In this document: positions 1 to 10,726 of the stretch, piece by piece
Layout of the letters: each line of letters starts with the position of its first letter
Numbering within the stretch: the first letter of the stretch is position 1
From: Deinococcus sp.
GTDB taxonomy: Bacteria; Deinococcota; Deinococci; Deinococcales; Deinococcaceae
Length of the DNA stretch: 31,580 bases
Reading direction: 5' to 3'
Assembly: GCF_030523985.1 (NCBI RefSeq)
Contig: NZ_JAUNHK010000008.1
Location: 1-31,580, forward strand
Made by a program: the position numbers and the translations under genes
Notes under the pieces: model-generated
The model's input: only the letters and a program-made list of their open reading frames with translations
What the model was told of the DNA's origin: nothing
The model's database searches: none

Positions 1-141
1 CACCTCATCCCCTTTCCACACCCCACCCCGATTTGTCAACCCCTAATCGCCGTAAAATAGGCGCGACTCTGGGAAACCCCCGGCTTCGCGTCCGCTTCTT
101 TTTTGCCTTCTCTGTTTTGCCTTCCCTGTCTGCCATAGCCC

Positions 142-196
142 AAAACGACGATTTCGGGCCATGAGCCTGCTGGCTCTGCCCTGGCAAAGAACGTCG
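142..196 (-). terminator. Putative terminator of the MBL/DUF3006 operon
   Basis: Read on the minus strand just after the stop of the metallo-beta-lactamase gene, the sequence can fold into a nested hairpin: outer arms CGACG/CGTCG (192-196 and 146-150), inner arms GGGC/GCCC and GAGCC/GGCTC around an AGCA loop. The outer arm runs straight into TTTT (145-142). The structure is interrupted by unpaired bases, so it is a moderate Rho-independent terminator candidate. The rest of 1-141 shows no gene I can support. Confidence 0.45.
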
Positions 197-204
197 AAAA
201 CCGC

Positions 205-1365
205 TCAGCGTTCGGTGTCGGAAATGTAGGTGCCGTCGGCCTTGCCCCGGAAAGTCACGGTGCCCTGGCGATCGGTGCGGAAAATACGCAGGTTGTTGGC
301 CTTGTAGAGGTTGAGGGCCGCCGCCGTCGGGTGCCCATAGTTGTTGTCGCCCACGCTGATGACCACGTTTTCGGGCTTGACCACGTCCAGCCACGCCTGA
401 TGGTCGCCGTTGGCGGCACCGTGGTGAATGCTCTTGTAGACCTGCACCGGGCCGCGTACTTCGGGGCGGTTTTCGGCCATCCAGGCTTCGGTTTCCTTCT
501 TTTCCGAGTCTCCGGTCAGCAGCGCGACGAACTGTCCGAACTCGACGCGCACGCCCACCGAGTTGTCGTTCTGGTCGTCCCCCATGCCGGAAGGGGGAGT
601 GATGACTTTCACCTTCACACTCCCCAGGTTGACGACCTGACCGTTGGCTTTCTGAAAGGTGGTTCCGGCGTCCTGAAGGGCCGTGACCAGTCGGTCCCAG
701 GTCTGCGTGGTTCCGGCAATGCCGTTGTTGATGAAGAGGGTGGGACGGCCCGACTTGGCCCCCTCCACCAGTCCCGCGATGTGGTCGGCGTCGGCGTGCG
801 AGGCCACCATCAGGTCGATTTTGCCGACCCCCTGCGCGGCGAGTTGCTCGCGCATCCGCTCGGCGCTGCGCCCGCCGTCCACCAGCATGGTCTTGCCCTC
901 GGGACTGCGGACGAGCACCGCGTCACCCTGCCCCACGTTCAGAAACTGCACGCTGACCTCGCCCTGCGGCGGTGCCACCTGTCCCGTCGGTTCGCCCCGG
1001 CCCTTGTCGAGTTGGGTGTTGCAGGCCGCCAGCACGCACATGAAGACCACCAGGGCCACCGCCAGAATGTCGGCGCTGCCGGGCTGCCGGGCGGGTTGCA
1101 GGTCGCGCTCGTCTACGCGCATCCGCACCGTGGGGGCGGACTTGGCGAGGGCGGCGCTGCGGGCGCGGGTGGTGCCGGATTTGGCGCGGGTCGAGGTGCT
1201 GGCGCGGGTGGTCGTCTTGGCGCGGGCCGTGCTGCTGCGGCTGCCCGAAGCCGAGGTCGTCTTGGCCTTGCTGGTCGTCCGGGTGGCCCCGGCTGTACTG
1301 CTCTTGGCCGTGCTGCTCTTGCTGGCGGTGCGGCGCGGGGCGCTCTTGGCGTCGCTGCGGCTCAT
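205..1365 (-). CDS. ComEC-type metallo-beta-lactamase-fold lipoprotein with long basic N-terminal tail
   Basis: A 386-aa protein of the MBL-fold family related to the C-terminal hydrolase domain of ComEC/Rec2. Residues 138-380 hold the fold: FLNVGQGDA near 141-149, the metal-binding HADADH at 190-195, a KSIHHGA block and a final YGHP motif, all typical of ComEC-like hydrolases that act on DNA or phosphodiesters. Residues 100-115 form a hydrophobic segment ending in LAAC, a lipobox, so the hydrolase probably sits outside the membrane on a lipid anchor. Residues 1-80 are almost only S, T, A, K and R, like a histone H1 tail, which is odd before a lipobox. An alternative start at Met82 would give a conventional lipoprotein signal. 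It overlaps the DUF3006 gene by 4 nt (ATGA), so the two are translationally coupled. Substrate unknown. Confidence 0.85.
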   Translation of the reverse strand: MSRSDAKSAPRRTASKSSTAKSSTAGATRTTSKAKTTSASGSRSSTARAKTTTRASTSTRAKSGTTRARSAALAKSAPTVRMRVDERDLQPARQPGSADILAVALVVFMCVLAACNTQLDKGRGEPTGQVAPPQGEVSVQFLNVGQGDAVLVRSPEGKTMLVDGGRSAERMREQLAAQGVGKIDLMVASHADADHIAGLVEGAKSGRPTLFINNGIAGTTQTWDRLVTALQDAGTTFQKANGQVVNLGSVKVKVITPPSGMGDDQNDNSVGVRVEFGQFVALLTGDSEKKETEAWMAENRPEVRGPVQVYKSIHHGAANGDHQAWLDVVKPENVVISVGDNNYGHPTAAALNLYKANNLRIFRTDRQGTVTFRGKADGTYISDTER

Positions 1366-1748
1366 AGCGTGATTTCTCCGTCGTCACCCAGCAGGTCTAT
1401 GGCAACGTCAGCGCGGTTGACCTCGTCGAGCCGGGCCTGAGCGCGGGCGCGGGCCTCGCGGGTTTCGGCTTCCAGGCGGCGAAAGACGATACCGCCCACG
1501 CCCCGGCGCACTTCGATCAGGTCACCCTCGCGCACCCCTTCGGGCAGTTCGCGCAGCGGCACCGTGCGGGTGCGTCCGCTGGGCAGCTCCACACGCGCCA
1601 GCGGGCCACGCGGGCTGTCTTCCAGACCGTCCACCGTCCAGCACTCGCTCCAGGTTTCCTGATTCGCTTCCGTCATACCGCCTCCCCAGCCGCCGTCCAG
1701 GGCCGCTGCCCACAGGATAACGTTCACCGCCTGTTCCGTCTTGCCCAT
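1362..1748 (-). CDS. DUF3006 domain protein
   Basis: A 128-aa protein. Residues about 32-100 match the DUF3006 pattern: a W-x-VDGLE opening, a basic beta-rich middle, and PEGVREGDLIEV, followed by a charged helix rich in R, E and A. DUF3006 genes commonly sit beside ComEC-like MBL genes, as here, so a joint role is likely, but the molecular function is not known. There are two plausible starts. ATG at 1748 has GGGGGAGGAG 4-5 nt upstream, and ATG at 1676 (Met25) has GGGGAGG about 4 nt upstream and lies closer to the domain. The first 24 residues are W/G/A-rich and not obviously part of the fold. The gene ends in an ATGA overlap with the MBL gene. A promoter is predicted at 1824-1852. Confidence 0.75.
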   Translation of the reverse strand: MGKTEQAVNVILWAAALDGGWGGGMTEANQETWSECWTVDGLEDSPRGPLARVELPSGRTRTVPLRELPEGVREGDLIEVRRGVGGIVFRRLEAETREARARAQARLDEVNRADVAIDLLGDDGEITL

Positions 1749-1823
1749 AGTCTCCTCCCCCGTTCTGCCCAGAACCCATCGGCTCAGAACGTAATTTCTT
1801 CGTCGCGTTCCCGCTTGAGACGT

Positions 1824-1852
1824 AGTGTGCCACCATTCTTGACTCGTGTCAA
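1824..1852 (-). promoter_or_regulatory. Promoter and palindrome upstream of the DUF3006-MBL operon
   Basis: On the minus strand TTGACA (1852-1847) and CACACT (1829-1824) are separated by 17 nt, a near-consensus sigma-70 arrangement. The -35 box is inside a perfect inverted repeat, CTTGAC-TCGT-GTCAAG (1838-1853), which also gives a TTGACT on the plus strand. The palindrome may be an operator. The 5' leader would be about 70 nt. Confidence 0.5.
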
Positions 1853-1964
1853 GGAACGGTCTGAACTGTGCCTTGGAGAGTCAATGTTTGGGGCGGTTTG
1901 CCGCAAACTCGCGTGTAGGAGAGGGGTGAGGGGCTTGACTCGCCGGGAGGATGCCCGGAGCTGC

Positions 1965-2429
1965 TCAGGGCCGGGGCGCGGCCACCCAGTTGGGAATCTG
2001 TCGCCACACCACCCCGTACAGCAGCGCGGCGATGCTCCAGAGCAGCACAAGCGCGGGCCAGGACGACAGGCAGGCGCAGCCCATCAGGAAGGCGGCGGCG
2101 GGCGCACTCGCCCCCTGAATGGCGGCGGTCAGGCCGCGCTGCTCGCGGGGAATGTCGGGATTGGCGGCGGCGCGGCGGGCCAGCCACAGCGTCCCCCAGC
2201 CCAGCAGCAGCGCCAGCCCGCCCAGCAGCAGGGTGGTCTGGAGCGGCAGCGGCGCGGGGCGGGTCAGCAGATACAGCAGCCCCAGCGGAAGCCCCGGCAA
2301 CGCCAGCACCGCAAAGGCCAGCCGCAGCGCCAGCCGCATACCGCGCACCTGTTCGGCGGGCGTGCCGCGCAGGGCGGCGGTCAGTTGCGCCGTGACGGTC
2401 TGCCACGCTCCGCCCCCCGCTTCAGGCAT
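1965..2429 (-). CDS. Small integral membrane protein, function unknown
   Basis: A 154-aa protein with about four hydrophobic segments (an L/A/G-rich pair at roughly 28-80, one around 105-125 and one near 128-146) and an Arg-rich loop after the second. I chose the ATG at 2429 because upstream sequence in this frame is the ygfZ coding region read in another frame. That start lies 2 nt beyond the ygfZ stop codon on the genomic strand, giving an 8-nt overlap and likely translational coupling. I do not recognise the family. The link to ygfZ is positional only. The 1850-1964 stretch downstream shows no clear terminator. Confidence 0.7.
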   Translation of the reverse strand: MPEAGGGAWQTVTAQLTAALRGTPAEQVRGMRLALRLAFAVLALPGLPLGLLYLLTRPAPLPLQTTLLLGGLALLLGWGTLWLARRAAANPDIPREQRGLTAAIQGASAPAAAFLMGCACLSSWPALVLLWSIAALLYGVVWRQIPNWVAAPRP

Positions 2430-3288
2430 GGGGAATCCACTGCACGGTGGCCTGCACACCGCCGACCTGGACGGTGTCGCCGTCGGCAATTTCGCGGCGC
2501 AGGCGGGCCAGGACAGCGCCCCCCGCGCTCTGCCCCGTGCGCCCCACCACCCGCTCGCCCTGCTGGATGTCGGTGTGGGAGGGCAACCCTGGCCCCAGCA
2601 GCCGCGCCAGATGAAAACGGGTCTGGCCTCGCGCCTCAATCCGGGCCATGATTTCCTGCCCCACGTAGCAGCCCTTGCGGTAGCTGATGGCGGTCAATGG
2701 GCCGCCCACGTCCAGCCCGACTTCCTGCGGCAGCGCCCCCACGAAATCGTCCGCCAGCACGTCGGGAAGGCCCGCCGCCACCCGCAGGGCGCTCAGTTCG
2801 GACAGCGGGCGCTCCTCGCCGCCCAACGCTTCCAGCACGGCCTGTTCGTCGCGGGCGAGATAGTGCAGGTCTACCCCGTCCGCCGCACCGCGCCGCACCC
2901 GCCCACCCAGCACCAGCGAGCCGCCCAGCGTCCACTGCTGCGCGACTGGCCCCGCCCCGTCCCAGCCGGGCACGTCCTGCTGCCAGACATGCACGGTTCG
3001 CAGGGTGTCCGACAGGTCATGCAGTTCGACCTGGTCGAAGATGATGTAGCGCTTCAGGCGAGCGGCCAGCGCCTGCGCCTCTCCCGCGCCGAGGTGCAGA
3101 TAGATGTCGTCGGGGCGCTTGTAGGCGTGGGCGAACTGCTCGATTTGCCCGCGCACGTTCAGGAAAGCGCAGGGCACGACCCCCGGAGTAGGGGCGCCGC
3201 GCAGGTCGCCCGTCATCTGACCGTGTACGAAATCGGTGCGGTCTGCGCCTGTCACGCGCAGGGCACTGGAAGGAAGCCGAGTCCACAT
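2422..3288 (-). CDS. ygfZ: YgfZ/GcvT-fold folate-binding protein
   Basis: A 288-aa protein of the YgfZ family, relatives of the glycine-cleavage T protein. YgfZ binds tetrahydrofolate and supports assembly or repair of certain Fe-S enzymes, including the tRNA methylthiotransferase MiaB. The family signature K-G-C-Y-x-G-Q-E is at residues 205-212, with the characteristic Cys207, followed by a basic stretch and a C-terminal beta-barrel. The N-terminus (FVHGQMTGDLR) matches the usual GcvT-like opening. Length is slightly under the 326 aa of E. coli YgfZ. A TATTCT box sits 7 nt before the ATG and there is no Shine-Dalgarno sequence, suggesting a leaderless mRNA. It diverges from yqgE and is followed by an overlapping membrane protein gene. 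Confidence 0.9.
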   Translation of the reverse strand: MWTRLPSSALRVTGADRTDFVHGQMTGDLRGAPTPGVVPCAFLNVRGQIEQFAHAYKRPDDIYLHLGAGEAQALAARLKRYIIFDQVELHDLSDTLRTVHVWQQDVPGWDGAGPVAQQWTLGGSLVLGGRVRRGAADGVDLHYLARDEQAVLEALGGEERPLSELSALRVAAGLPDVLADDFVGALPQEVGLDVGGPLTAISYRKGCYVGQEIMARIEARGQTRFHLARLLGPGLPSHTDIQQGERVVGRTGQSAGGAVLARLRREIADGDTVQVGGVQATVQWIPHA

Positions 3289-3295
3289 GCGGCCC

Positions 3296-3301
3296 AGAAT
3301 A
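3296..3301 (-). promoter_or_regulatory. Predicted leaderless -10 box of ygfZ
   Basis: TATTCT on the minus strand ends 7 nt before the ygfZ ATG, and no ribosome binding site is present. This spacing would place the transcription start at the A of ATG. No good -35 is visible. Confidence 0.4.
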
Positions 3302-3352
3302 GGGCGGGCGCGGCACAGGGCGGAATGGCACAGGGCAGCGGCGGGAGCGGGT

Positions 3353-3358
3353 TATGCT
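3353..3358 (+). promoter_or_regulatory. Predicted leaderless -10 box of yqgE
   Basis: TATGCT followed by 7 nt and then ATG at 3366. The ATG inside the box (3354) is in frame with the gene, but the box reading favours 3366 as the true start. Confidence 0.4.
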
Positions 3359-3365
3359 GGCAGGC

Positions 3366-3899
3366 ATGAGCGGGCCACTGACCTTTCTGGTTGCCAGTCC
3401 TCACCTGCAGGGCAGCGTGTTCGAGGGAGCCGTCGTGCTGCTGCTCGAACACGACGCGCAGGGGGCGCTGGGCCTGATGGTTCACCTGCCCAGCGAGCAG
3501 ACGGTGGCCGACCTGATGCCTGACCTCGGCGGCGACGGCACCGCGCAACTCGCCTGGTGGGGTGGCCCGGTCGATCCCAGCCTGGGCTGGTGCCTGTACC
3601 CGTTTCCGCTGGGGCTGGAGGGCGAGGTGCAACTGGTGGACGGTCTGCTGGTCAGCAGCAATCTGGAGGTGCTGCGGGCGCTGGCGGGGGGCACCCAGCC
3701 GTACATGCTGCTGCTGGGCTACGCGGGCTGGAGCGCCGGGCAGCTCACCGAGGAAGCGCGGCAGGGCACTTGGCTGTGGGTCGAGCAGGACACCCCCGAC
3801 CTGATTTGGAACGTGCCCGCCGCAGAACGCTGGGCCGAAGCCTTGCGCCGCCTGGGGGTCAGCCCCGACACCATCGTGGCTGGAGGAGCGCAGGCTTGA
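3366..3899 (+). CDS. yqgE: UPF0301 (YqgE/AlgH) family protein
   Basis: A 177-aa protein matching the YqgE/AlgH family (DUF179). It shows the FLVASPHLQGSVFEGAVVLLLEH opening pattern (abridged: LVASP...F...VVLLLEH), then GALGLMV and a WGGPV block in the middle, and a GYAGWSAGQL motif near 120-130 that is highly typical of the family. The biochemical role is not established. The family length of about 180-190 aa fits. The start at 3366 is preferred over the in-frame ATG at 3354 because the latter lies inside a TATGCT box. Its stop TGA overlaps the TTG start of the methyltransferase gene (TTGA), so the two genes form a coupled pair. Confidence 0.88.
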   Translation: MSGPLTFLVASPHLQGSVFEGAVVLLLEHDAQGALGLMVHLPSEQTVADLMPDLGGDGTAQLAWWGGPVDPSLGWCLYPFPLGLEGEVQLVDGLLVSSNLEVLRALAGGTQPYMLLLGYAGWSAGQLTEEARQGTWLWVEQDTPDLIWNVPAAERWAEALRRLGVSPDTIVAGGAQA

Positions 3900-4531
3900 C
3901 GCCGAAGGGCGCGGAGGCACGCGACGCCCTGCTCTCGCGCTTGAGCGGCACCCGCTGGCCTTACGAGCCGCTGCTGGACGCCCTCGACCTGCCCGCCGAA
4001 CTGGACGTGCTGGACGTCGGCGCGGGGGCTGGACACGGCCTGGGCGTGCTGGCTTGGCAAGGACAGACCGGGCGCGTGGTGGGGCTTGACCCGGCTCCCA
4101 GCCCTGGCGTGCAGCTTGGGCAGGCCGAGCACCTTCCCTTCGCCGCCCAGAGTTTCGATGTGGCGCTGCTGGTGCGCGTGCTGGCCCACGTGACCGACCC
4201 GGCGCGGGCACTGGCGGAAGCGTGGCGGGTGCTGCGCCCCGGCGGGCGACTGGTGCTGGCGGCCCAGGGGGACGAGCATCTGGCGCAGACGTGGCGGGCG
4301 CTGGGCCGACCCGTAGGCGGCGAAAGTGGCCCAGACGCCGCCCTGCGCGACTCGCTGCGGCAGGCAGGACACGTCGCCACCCGGCTGGACGTGCGCTTGC
4401 CGCTCACCGTTCACGCCGCCGACGCCGGGCCCCTGGTGGGCAGCTACGGCCTGCGCCTGAGCGTCAACCCGGCCCGCTTTCCGGTGGCGGACCACTTGCA
4501 TCTGTGCGTTTACGTCGCCCTCAAGCCATAA
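3896..4531 (+). CDS. Class I SAM-dependent methyltransferase
   Basis: A 211-aa protein with a Rossmann methyltransferase fold (Methyltransf_11 type): motif I VLDVGAGAGHGLG near residues 38-50, the acidic motif VVGLDPAPS, the post-II block HLPFAAQSFDVALL and motif III WRVLRPGGRLVLA. No ATG lies at a suitable place. A TTG at 3896 has GGAGGAG (3882-3888) upstream and gives a 4-nt overlap with the yqgE stop, so I take it as the start. This fits a translationally coupled second gene. The substrate cannot be told; ubiquinone/menaquinone methylase-like or small-molecule methylases share these motifs. A hairpin immediately downstream serves the opposing gene. Confidence 0.85.
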   Translation: MTPKGAEARDALLSRLSGTRWPYEPLLDALDLPAELDVLDVGAGAGHGLGVLAWQGQTGRVVGLDPAPSPGVQLGQAEHLPFAAQSFDVALLVRVLAHVTDPARALAEAWRVLRPGGRLVLAAQGDEHLAQTWRALGRPVGGESGPDAALRDSLRQAGHVATRLDVRLPLTVHAADAGPLVGSYGLRLSVNPARFPVADHLHLCVYVALKP

Positions 4532-4560
4532 AAAAGGGGGGCGACGCTACCCCCTCTCCC
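4530..4560 (-). terminator. Rho-independent terminator of the 102-aa gene
   Basis: On the minus strand a G5-C5 stem (4554-4550 with 4541-4536) with an 8-nt loop is followed by TTTTTT (4535-4530). It abuts the TAA of the convergent methyltransferase gene. Confidence 0.8.
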
Positions 4561-4572
4561 CTTCACCCTACG

Positions 4573-4881
4573 CTACTTATCGAACTTCTCGAACCCCGCC
4601 GCGCTGCGCCGCTGTGCGCCACGGGCGTAGTCCATCTGCATTTCCACCGTGTCGTGCTTGCCCTCGGTGAAGGTCGAGTCGTGAATCCAGTAGTTCAGGC
4701 GGTCGTCACCCAGTTGCACCCACAGCTTGTGGGCGTCTTCAGCGTCGCGCCAGAACACCACGCGGCTGAATTCGTTCTGGGTGGCCCAGGCTGCGACGTC
4801 GCTCAGCACGCGTGCGGCCTTGGGATGAGTCATCTGGAATTCCTGCCCGTCGGACTCGTTCATGAACTTGATGTCAACCAT
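4573..4881 (-). CDS. Conserved-looking 102-aa protein of unknown function
   Basis: A soluble protein with mixed alpha/beta character, rich in W, D, H and F; no signal peptide, membrane segment or recognised motif. The sequence has the composition of a real folded protein (for example FSRVVFWRDAEDAHKLWVQL followed by a short basic C-terminal tail). A TAGGCT box lies 7 nt before the ATG with no ribosome binding site, consistent with a leaderless mRNA, and a clear terminator follows the stop. It is therefore probably a single-gene unit. I do not recognise the family and offer no function. Confidence 0.75.
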   Translation of the reverse strand: MVDIKFMNESDGQEFQMTHPKAARVLSDVAAWATQNEFSRVVFWRDAEDAHKLWVQLGDDRLNYWIHDSTFTEGKHDTVEMQMDYARGAQRRSAAGFEKFDK

Positions 4882-4888
4882 AAGACCC

Positions 4889-4894
4889 AGCCTA
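4889..4894 (-). promoter_or_regulatory. Predicted leaderless -10 box of the 102-aa gene
   Basis: TAGGCT on the minus strand ends 7 nt before the ATG at 4881. There is no Shine-Dalgarno sequence in between. Confidence 0.4.
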
Positions 4895-4969
4895 GCCCCG
4901 TTTCATCAGATACAGGTAATCGAACGCTTGAACAGGTCTTGAGCCTCCCGTCAGGCAGGAGCAGGGCGC

Positions 4970-4975
4970 TATGTT
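4970..4975 (+). promoter_or_regulatory. Predicted leaderless -10 box of xth
   Basis: TATGTT ends 8 nt before the ATG at 4984. No ribosome binding site lies in the 8 nt between them. Confidence 0.4.
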
Positions 4976-4983
4976 CTGGCGCG

Positions 4984-5766
4984 ATGTCTGCCCTGCCCGC
5001 CGCCCGCCCCAACGCCCTCAAGGTCACCACCCTCAACGTCAACGGCCTGCGAAGTGCGCTGCGAAAAGGGCTGGCGGACTGGGTCCTGCGCGTGCAGCCC
5101 GACGTGCTGCTGCTTCAGGAAGTGCGGGCCGACCCCATGCCGGACGCTCTGCCCGGCTACCACTCGGCCTGGTTTCCGGCGCAGAAGGCAGGGTACAGCG
5201 GGGTCGCCATCCTTTCGCGCCTGCCGCTGGAGGACGTGCGCCTGGGCATGCCCCACGCCGAAATGGACGCCGAGGGCCGCGTCATCAGCGCGGTGGTGGG
5301 CGGCGTGCGGTTCGTGAGTGTGTACCTGCCCAGCGGCAGCAGCGGCGAAGTGCGCCAGGGCTTCAAGGAAAGGATTCTGGGCGACTATCAGGCGTGGGTG
5401 TCGGGCCTCATCGCATCGGGTGAGCCGCTGGTGATTGGCGGCGACTACAACATCGCCCACCGCGAAATTGACCTGAAAAACTGGCGGGCCAACCAGAAAA
5501 ACAGCGGCTTTTTGCCCCAGGAACGCGAGTGGATGACCGCGCACCTCCAAAGCGGCCTGACGGACGGGCACCGCGCCACGCTGGGCGACGAAGCCGAGTA
5601 CACGTGGTGGAGCAATCGGGGCAACGCCTACGCCAACAACGTCGGCTGGCGCATCGACTATCTGCTGGCGGCGGGCGTGAACCTGCGAGACGTGCGGGTA
5701 GACCGGGAAACGCGGCTGAGTGACCACGCGCCGCTGACGGGGTGGGTGGAGGGGCAAGGGGTATAG
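4984..5766 (+). CDS. xth: Exodeoxyribonuclease III (AP endonuclease)
   Basis: A 260-aa member of the ExoIII/APE1 endonuclease/exonuclease/phosphatase fold. It cleaves DNA at abasic sites and trims 3' ends in base-excision repair, using a divalent metal. Visible landmarks are TLNVNGLRSA at the N-terminus, the metal ligand Glu in LLQEVRA, the catalytic D-x-N in GGDYNIAH, WRIDYLL and the terminal SDHAPL with the catalytic His. Length and motif order match E. coli Xth (268 aa). I chose the ATG at 4984 because the homologous region starts a few residues later; the frame is open upstream but lacks family sequence. The gene stands alone, with the RNase R gene 260 nt downstream. Confidence 0.95.
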   Translation: MSALPAARPNALKVTTLNVNGLRSALRKGLADWVLRVQPDVLLLQEVRADPMPDALPGYHSAWFPAQKAGYSGVAILSRLPLEDVRLGMPHAEMDAEGRVISAVVGGVRFVSVYLPSGSSGEVRQGFKERILGDYQAWVSGLIASGEPLVIGGDYNIAHREIDLKNWRANQKNSGFLPQEREWMTAHLQSGLTDGHRATLGDEAEYTWWSNRGNAYANNVGWRIDYLLAAGVNLRDVRVDRETRLSDHAPLTGWVEGQGV

Positions 5767-5817
5767 GACTATCCCTCACTCCGCCAGAATGCGTAAAGAC
5801 CGCTGTCAGGCAGGCGT

Positions 5818-5825
5818 GCTAAGCT
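5818..5825 (+). promoter_or_regulatory. Candidate extended -10 promoter of the RNase R gene
   Basis: TGCTAAGCT (the TG and a TANNNT box at 5820-5825) is an extended -10 element. It would start transcription near 5832, just before the long stem-loop at 5837-5905. No convincing -35 is seen. Confidence 0.35.
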
Positions 5826-5836
5826 GACTGTGCTGC

Positions 5837-5905
5837 CGGATTCAGACTTCGCGTCCCCACCAGATGCCGCCAAGGGCCGTGGGCAAAGTGGCGCGAGTGA
5901 ATCCG
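5837..5905 (+). other. Long stem-loop in the xth-rnr intergenic region
   Basis: CGGATTCA (5837-5844) pairs perfectly with TGAATCCG (5898-5905). Further pairing continues inward: CT/AG, CGCG/CGCG and CCAC/GTGG, with bulges only on the left arm, for 18 base pairs in total around a 27-nt loop. There is no T-tract after it, so it is not a standard terminator. It sits at the predicted 5' end of the RNase R mRNA and could be a leader structure or a small intergenic repeat. Confidence 0.6.
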
Positions 5906-6029
5906 AGTAAAGCGAGAACCCAGTTCCCGTGAGTGGAATGTACGCAGACAGTGTGGAGCGGGCCAGCGTTGGGCCGATTTCGCCACAGAATGAACCTCAC
6001 GGGACGCGTCCTGCCATTAGGTGCATATA

Positions 6030-9920
<3,891 letters not shown>

Positions 9921-9938
9921 CCTTCTTCCTGTCGAGTG

Positions 9939-9968
9939 AGCCGTCCGCGTAGGCGTGGGCGGCTTTTT
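9939..9968 (+). terminator. Rho-independent terminator of the RNase R gene
   Basis: An 8-bp stem AGCCGTCC/GGGCGGCT (9939-9946 with 9957-9964, one G-T pair) is followed by TTTTT. It starts 19 nt after the stop codon. Confidence 0.85.
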
Positions 9969-10031
9969 CGCATTTTGTCCCGCGCCCTCTCCCCTGCCGC
10001 CTTCCTCATCGCGCACCTGGAAAGAGGCGCC

Positions 10032-10037
10032 TATCAT
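10032..10037 (+). promoter_or_regulatory. Predicted leaderless -10 box of the DUF1345 gene
   Basis: TATCAT ends 7 nt before the ATG at 10045. No ribosome binding site is present. Confidence 0.4.
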
Positions 10038-10044
10038 CGGCGGC

Positions 10045-10695
10045 ATGTCGTCCTTTCCCCGCACGGCTGCCGTCCGGCTGATGATGGGGGCGGTAGTGGG
10101 AGTACTTTGCGCCCTGCTGCTGCCTTCCCACTGGTTCTGGGAAGCCCGCGTCCTGACGGGCTGGAACGTGTTCTGCCTGGTCAATCTGCTGCGGCTGTGG
10201 CCCCTGCTGCGCCTCGCGCCGGATGACGTGGCGGCCCACGCCACCCGCGAGGACGAAACCCGCCCGCTGGCAGCGACCCTGACCACGGCGGCGGCCCTGG
10301 TCAGTCTGGTCGGGGTGTTCGTGACGCTGCATGAGGCTGGGCAGCATCAAGGAACAGTGGCGTACGCGCTAACCGGGCTGGGGGTGTTGACCACCGCCCT
10401 GTCGTGGCTGCTGGTGCAGGCCGAGTACATGCTGCACTATGCCCGGCGCTTCTACAGCGACGGCGCAGGCGTGCGTTTCGTGCAGCGCGGCACCGACGAC
10501 CCCCTGCCCGACCCCGACTACTTCGATTTTCTGTACCTGTCGCTGACCATCGGCATGACCTATCAGGTCAGCGACACCAATCTGGACACCCGCGAAATGC
10601 GCCGATTGCTGCTGGGCCACGCGGCGCTTTCCTACTTTTTCAGTGTGGTCATCATTGCGGTAACCATCAACGGCGTGGCAGGCATTCTGGGTTGA
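10045..10695 (+). CDS. DUF1345 family membrane protein
   Basis: A 216-aa protein with about five transmembrane segments (roughly residues 11-30, 36-50, 70-90, 98-120 and 190-212). The C-terminal part FDFLYLSLTIGMTYQVSD, followed by a basic R-R-LLLGHAALSYFF block and a last hydrophobic segment, is the hallmark of the DUF1345 family. Function is unknown in the family. The ATG at 10045 is preferred to an earlier in-frame ATG because the family sequence and a TATCAT box both point there. The gene lies 32 nt before the PASTA protein gene on the same strand and could be cotranscribed with it. Confidence 0.82.
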   Translation: MSSFPRTAAVRLMMGAVVGVLCALLLPSHWFWEARVLTGWNVFCLVNLLRLWPLLRLAPDDVAAHATREDETRPLAATLTTAAALVSLVGVFVTLHEAGQHQGTVAYALTGLGVLTTALSWLLVQAEYMLHYARRFYSDGAGVRFVQRGTDDPLPDPDYFDFLYLSLTIGMTYQVSDTNLDTREMRRLLLGHAALSYFFSVVIIAVTINGVAGILG

Positions 10696-10711
10696 CGGCC
10701 CCTCGCCGCGC

Positions 10712-10717
10712 TATGCT
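10712..10717 (+). promoter_or_regulatory. Possible -10 box of the PASTA protein gene
   Basis: TATGCT lies 9 nt before the ATG at 10727. A TTGACG (10692-10697) is upstream but only 14 nt away, shorter than ideal. Read-through from the DUF1345 gene is the alternative. Confidence 0.35.
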
Positions 10718-10726
10718 GCACGGTGC

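Noticed and set aside
5..136. Possible 43-aa basic protein on the minus strand after the MBL gene
   Set aside because: No ribosome binding site, no family, and it follows a candidate terminator; too weak to call.
331..1440. 369-codon open frame on the plus strand opposite the MBL gene
   Set aside because: The G/A/R repeats in it are the complement of the basic tail of the MBL protein.
10006..10350. Minus-strand open frame opposite the DUF1345 gene
   Set aside because: Antisense shadow of a recognised membrane protein gene, rich in Q/R/H, without start signals.
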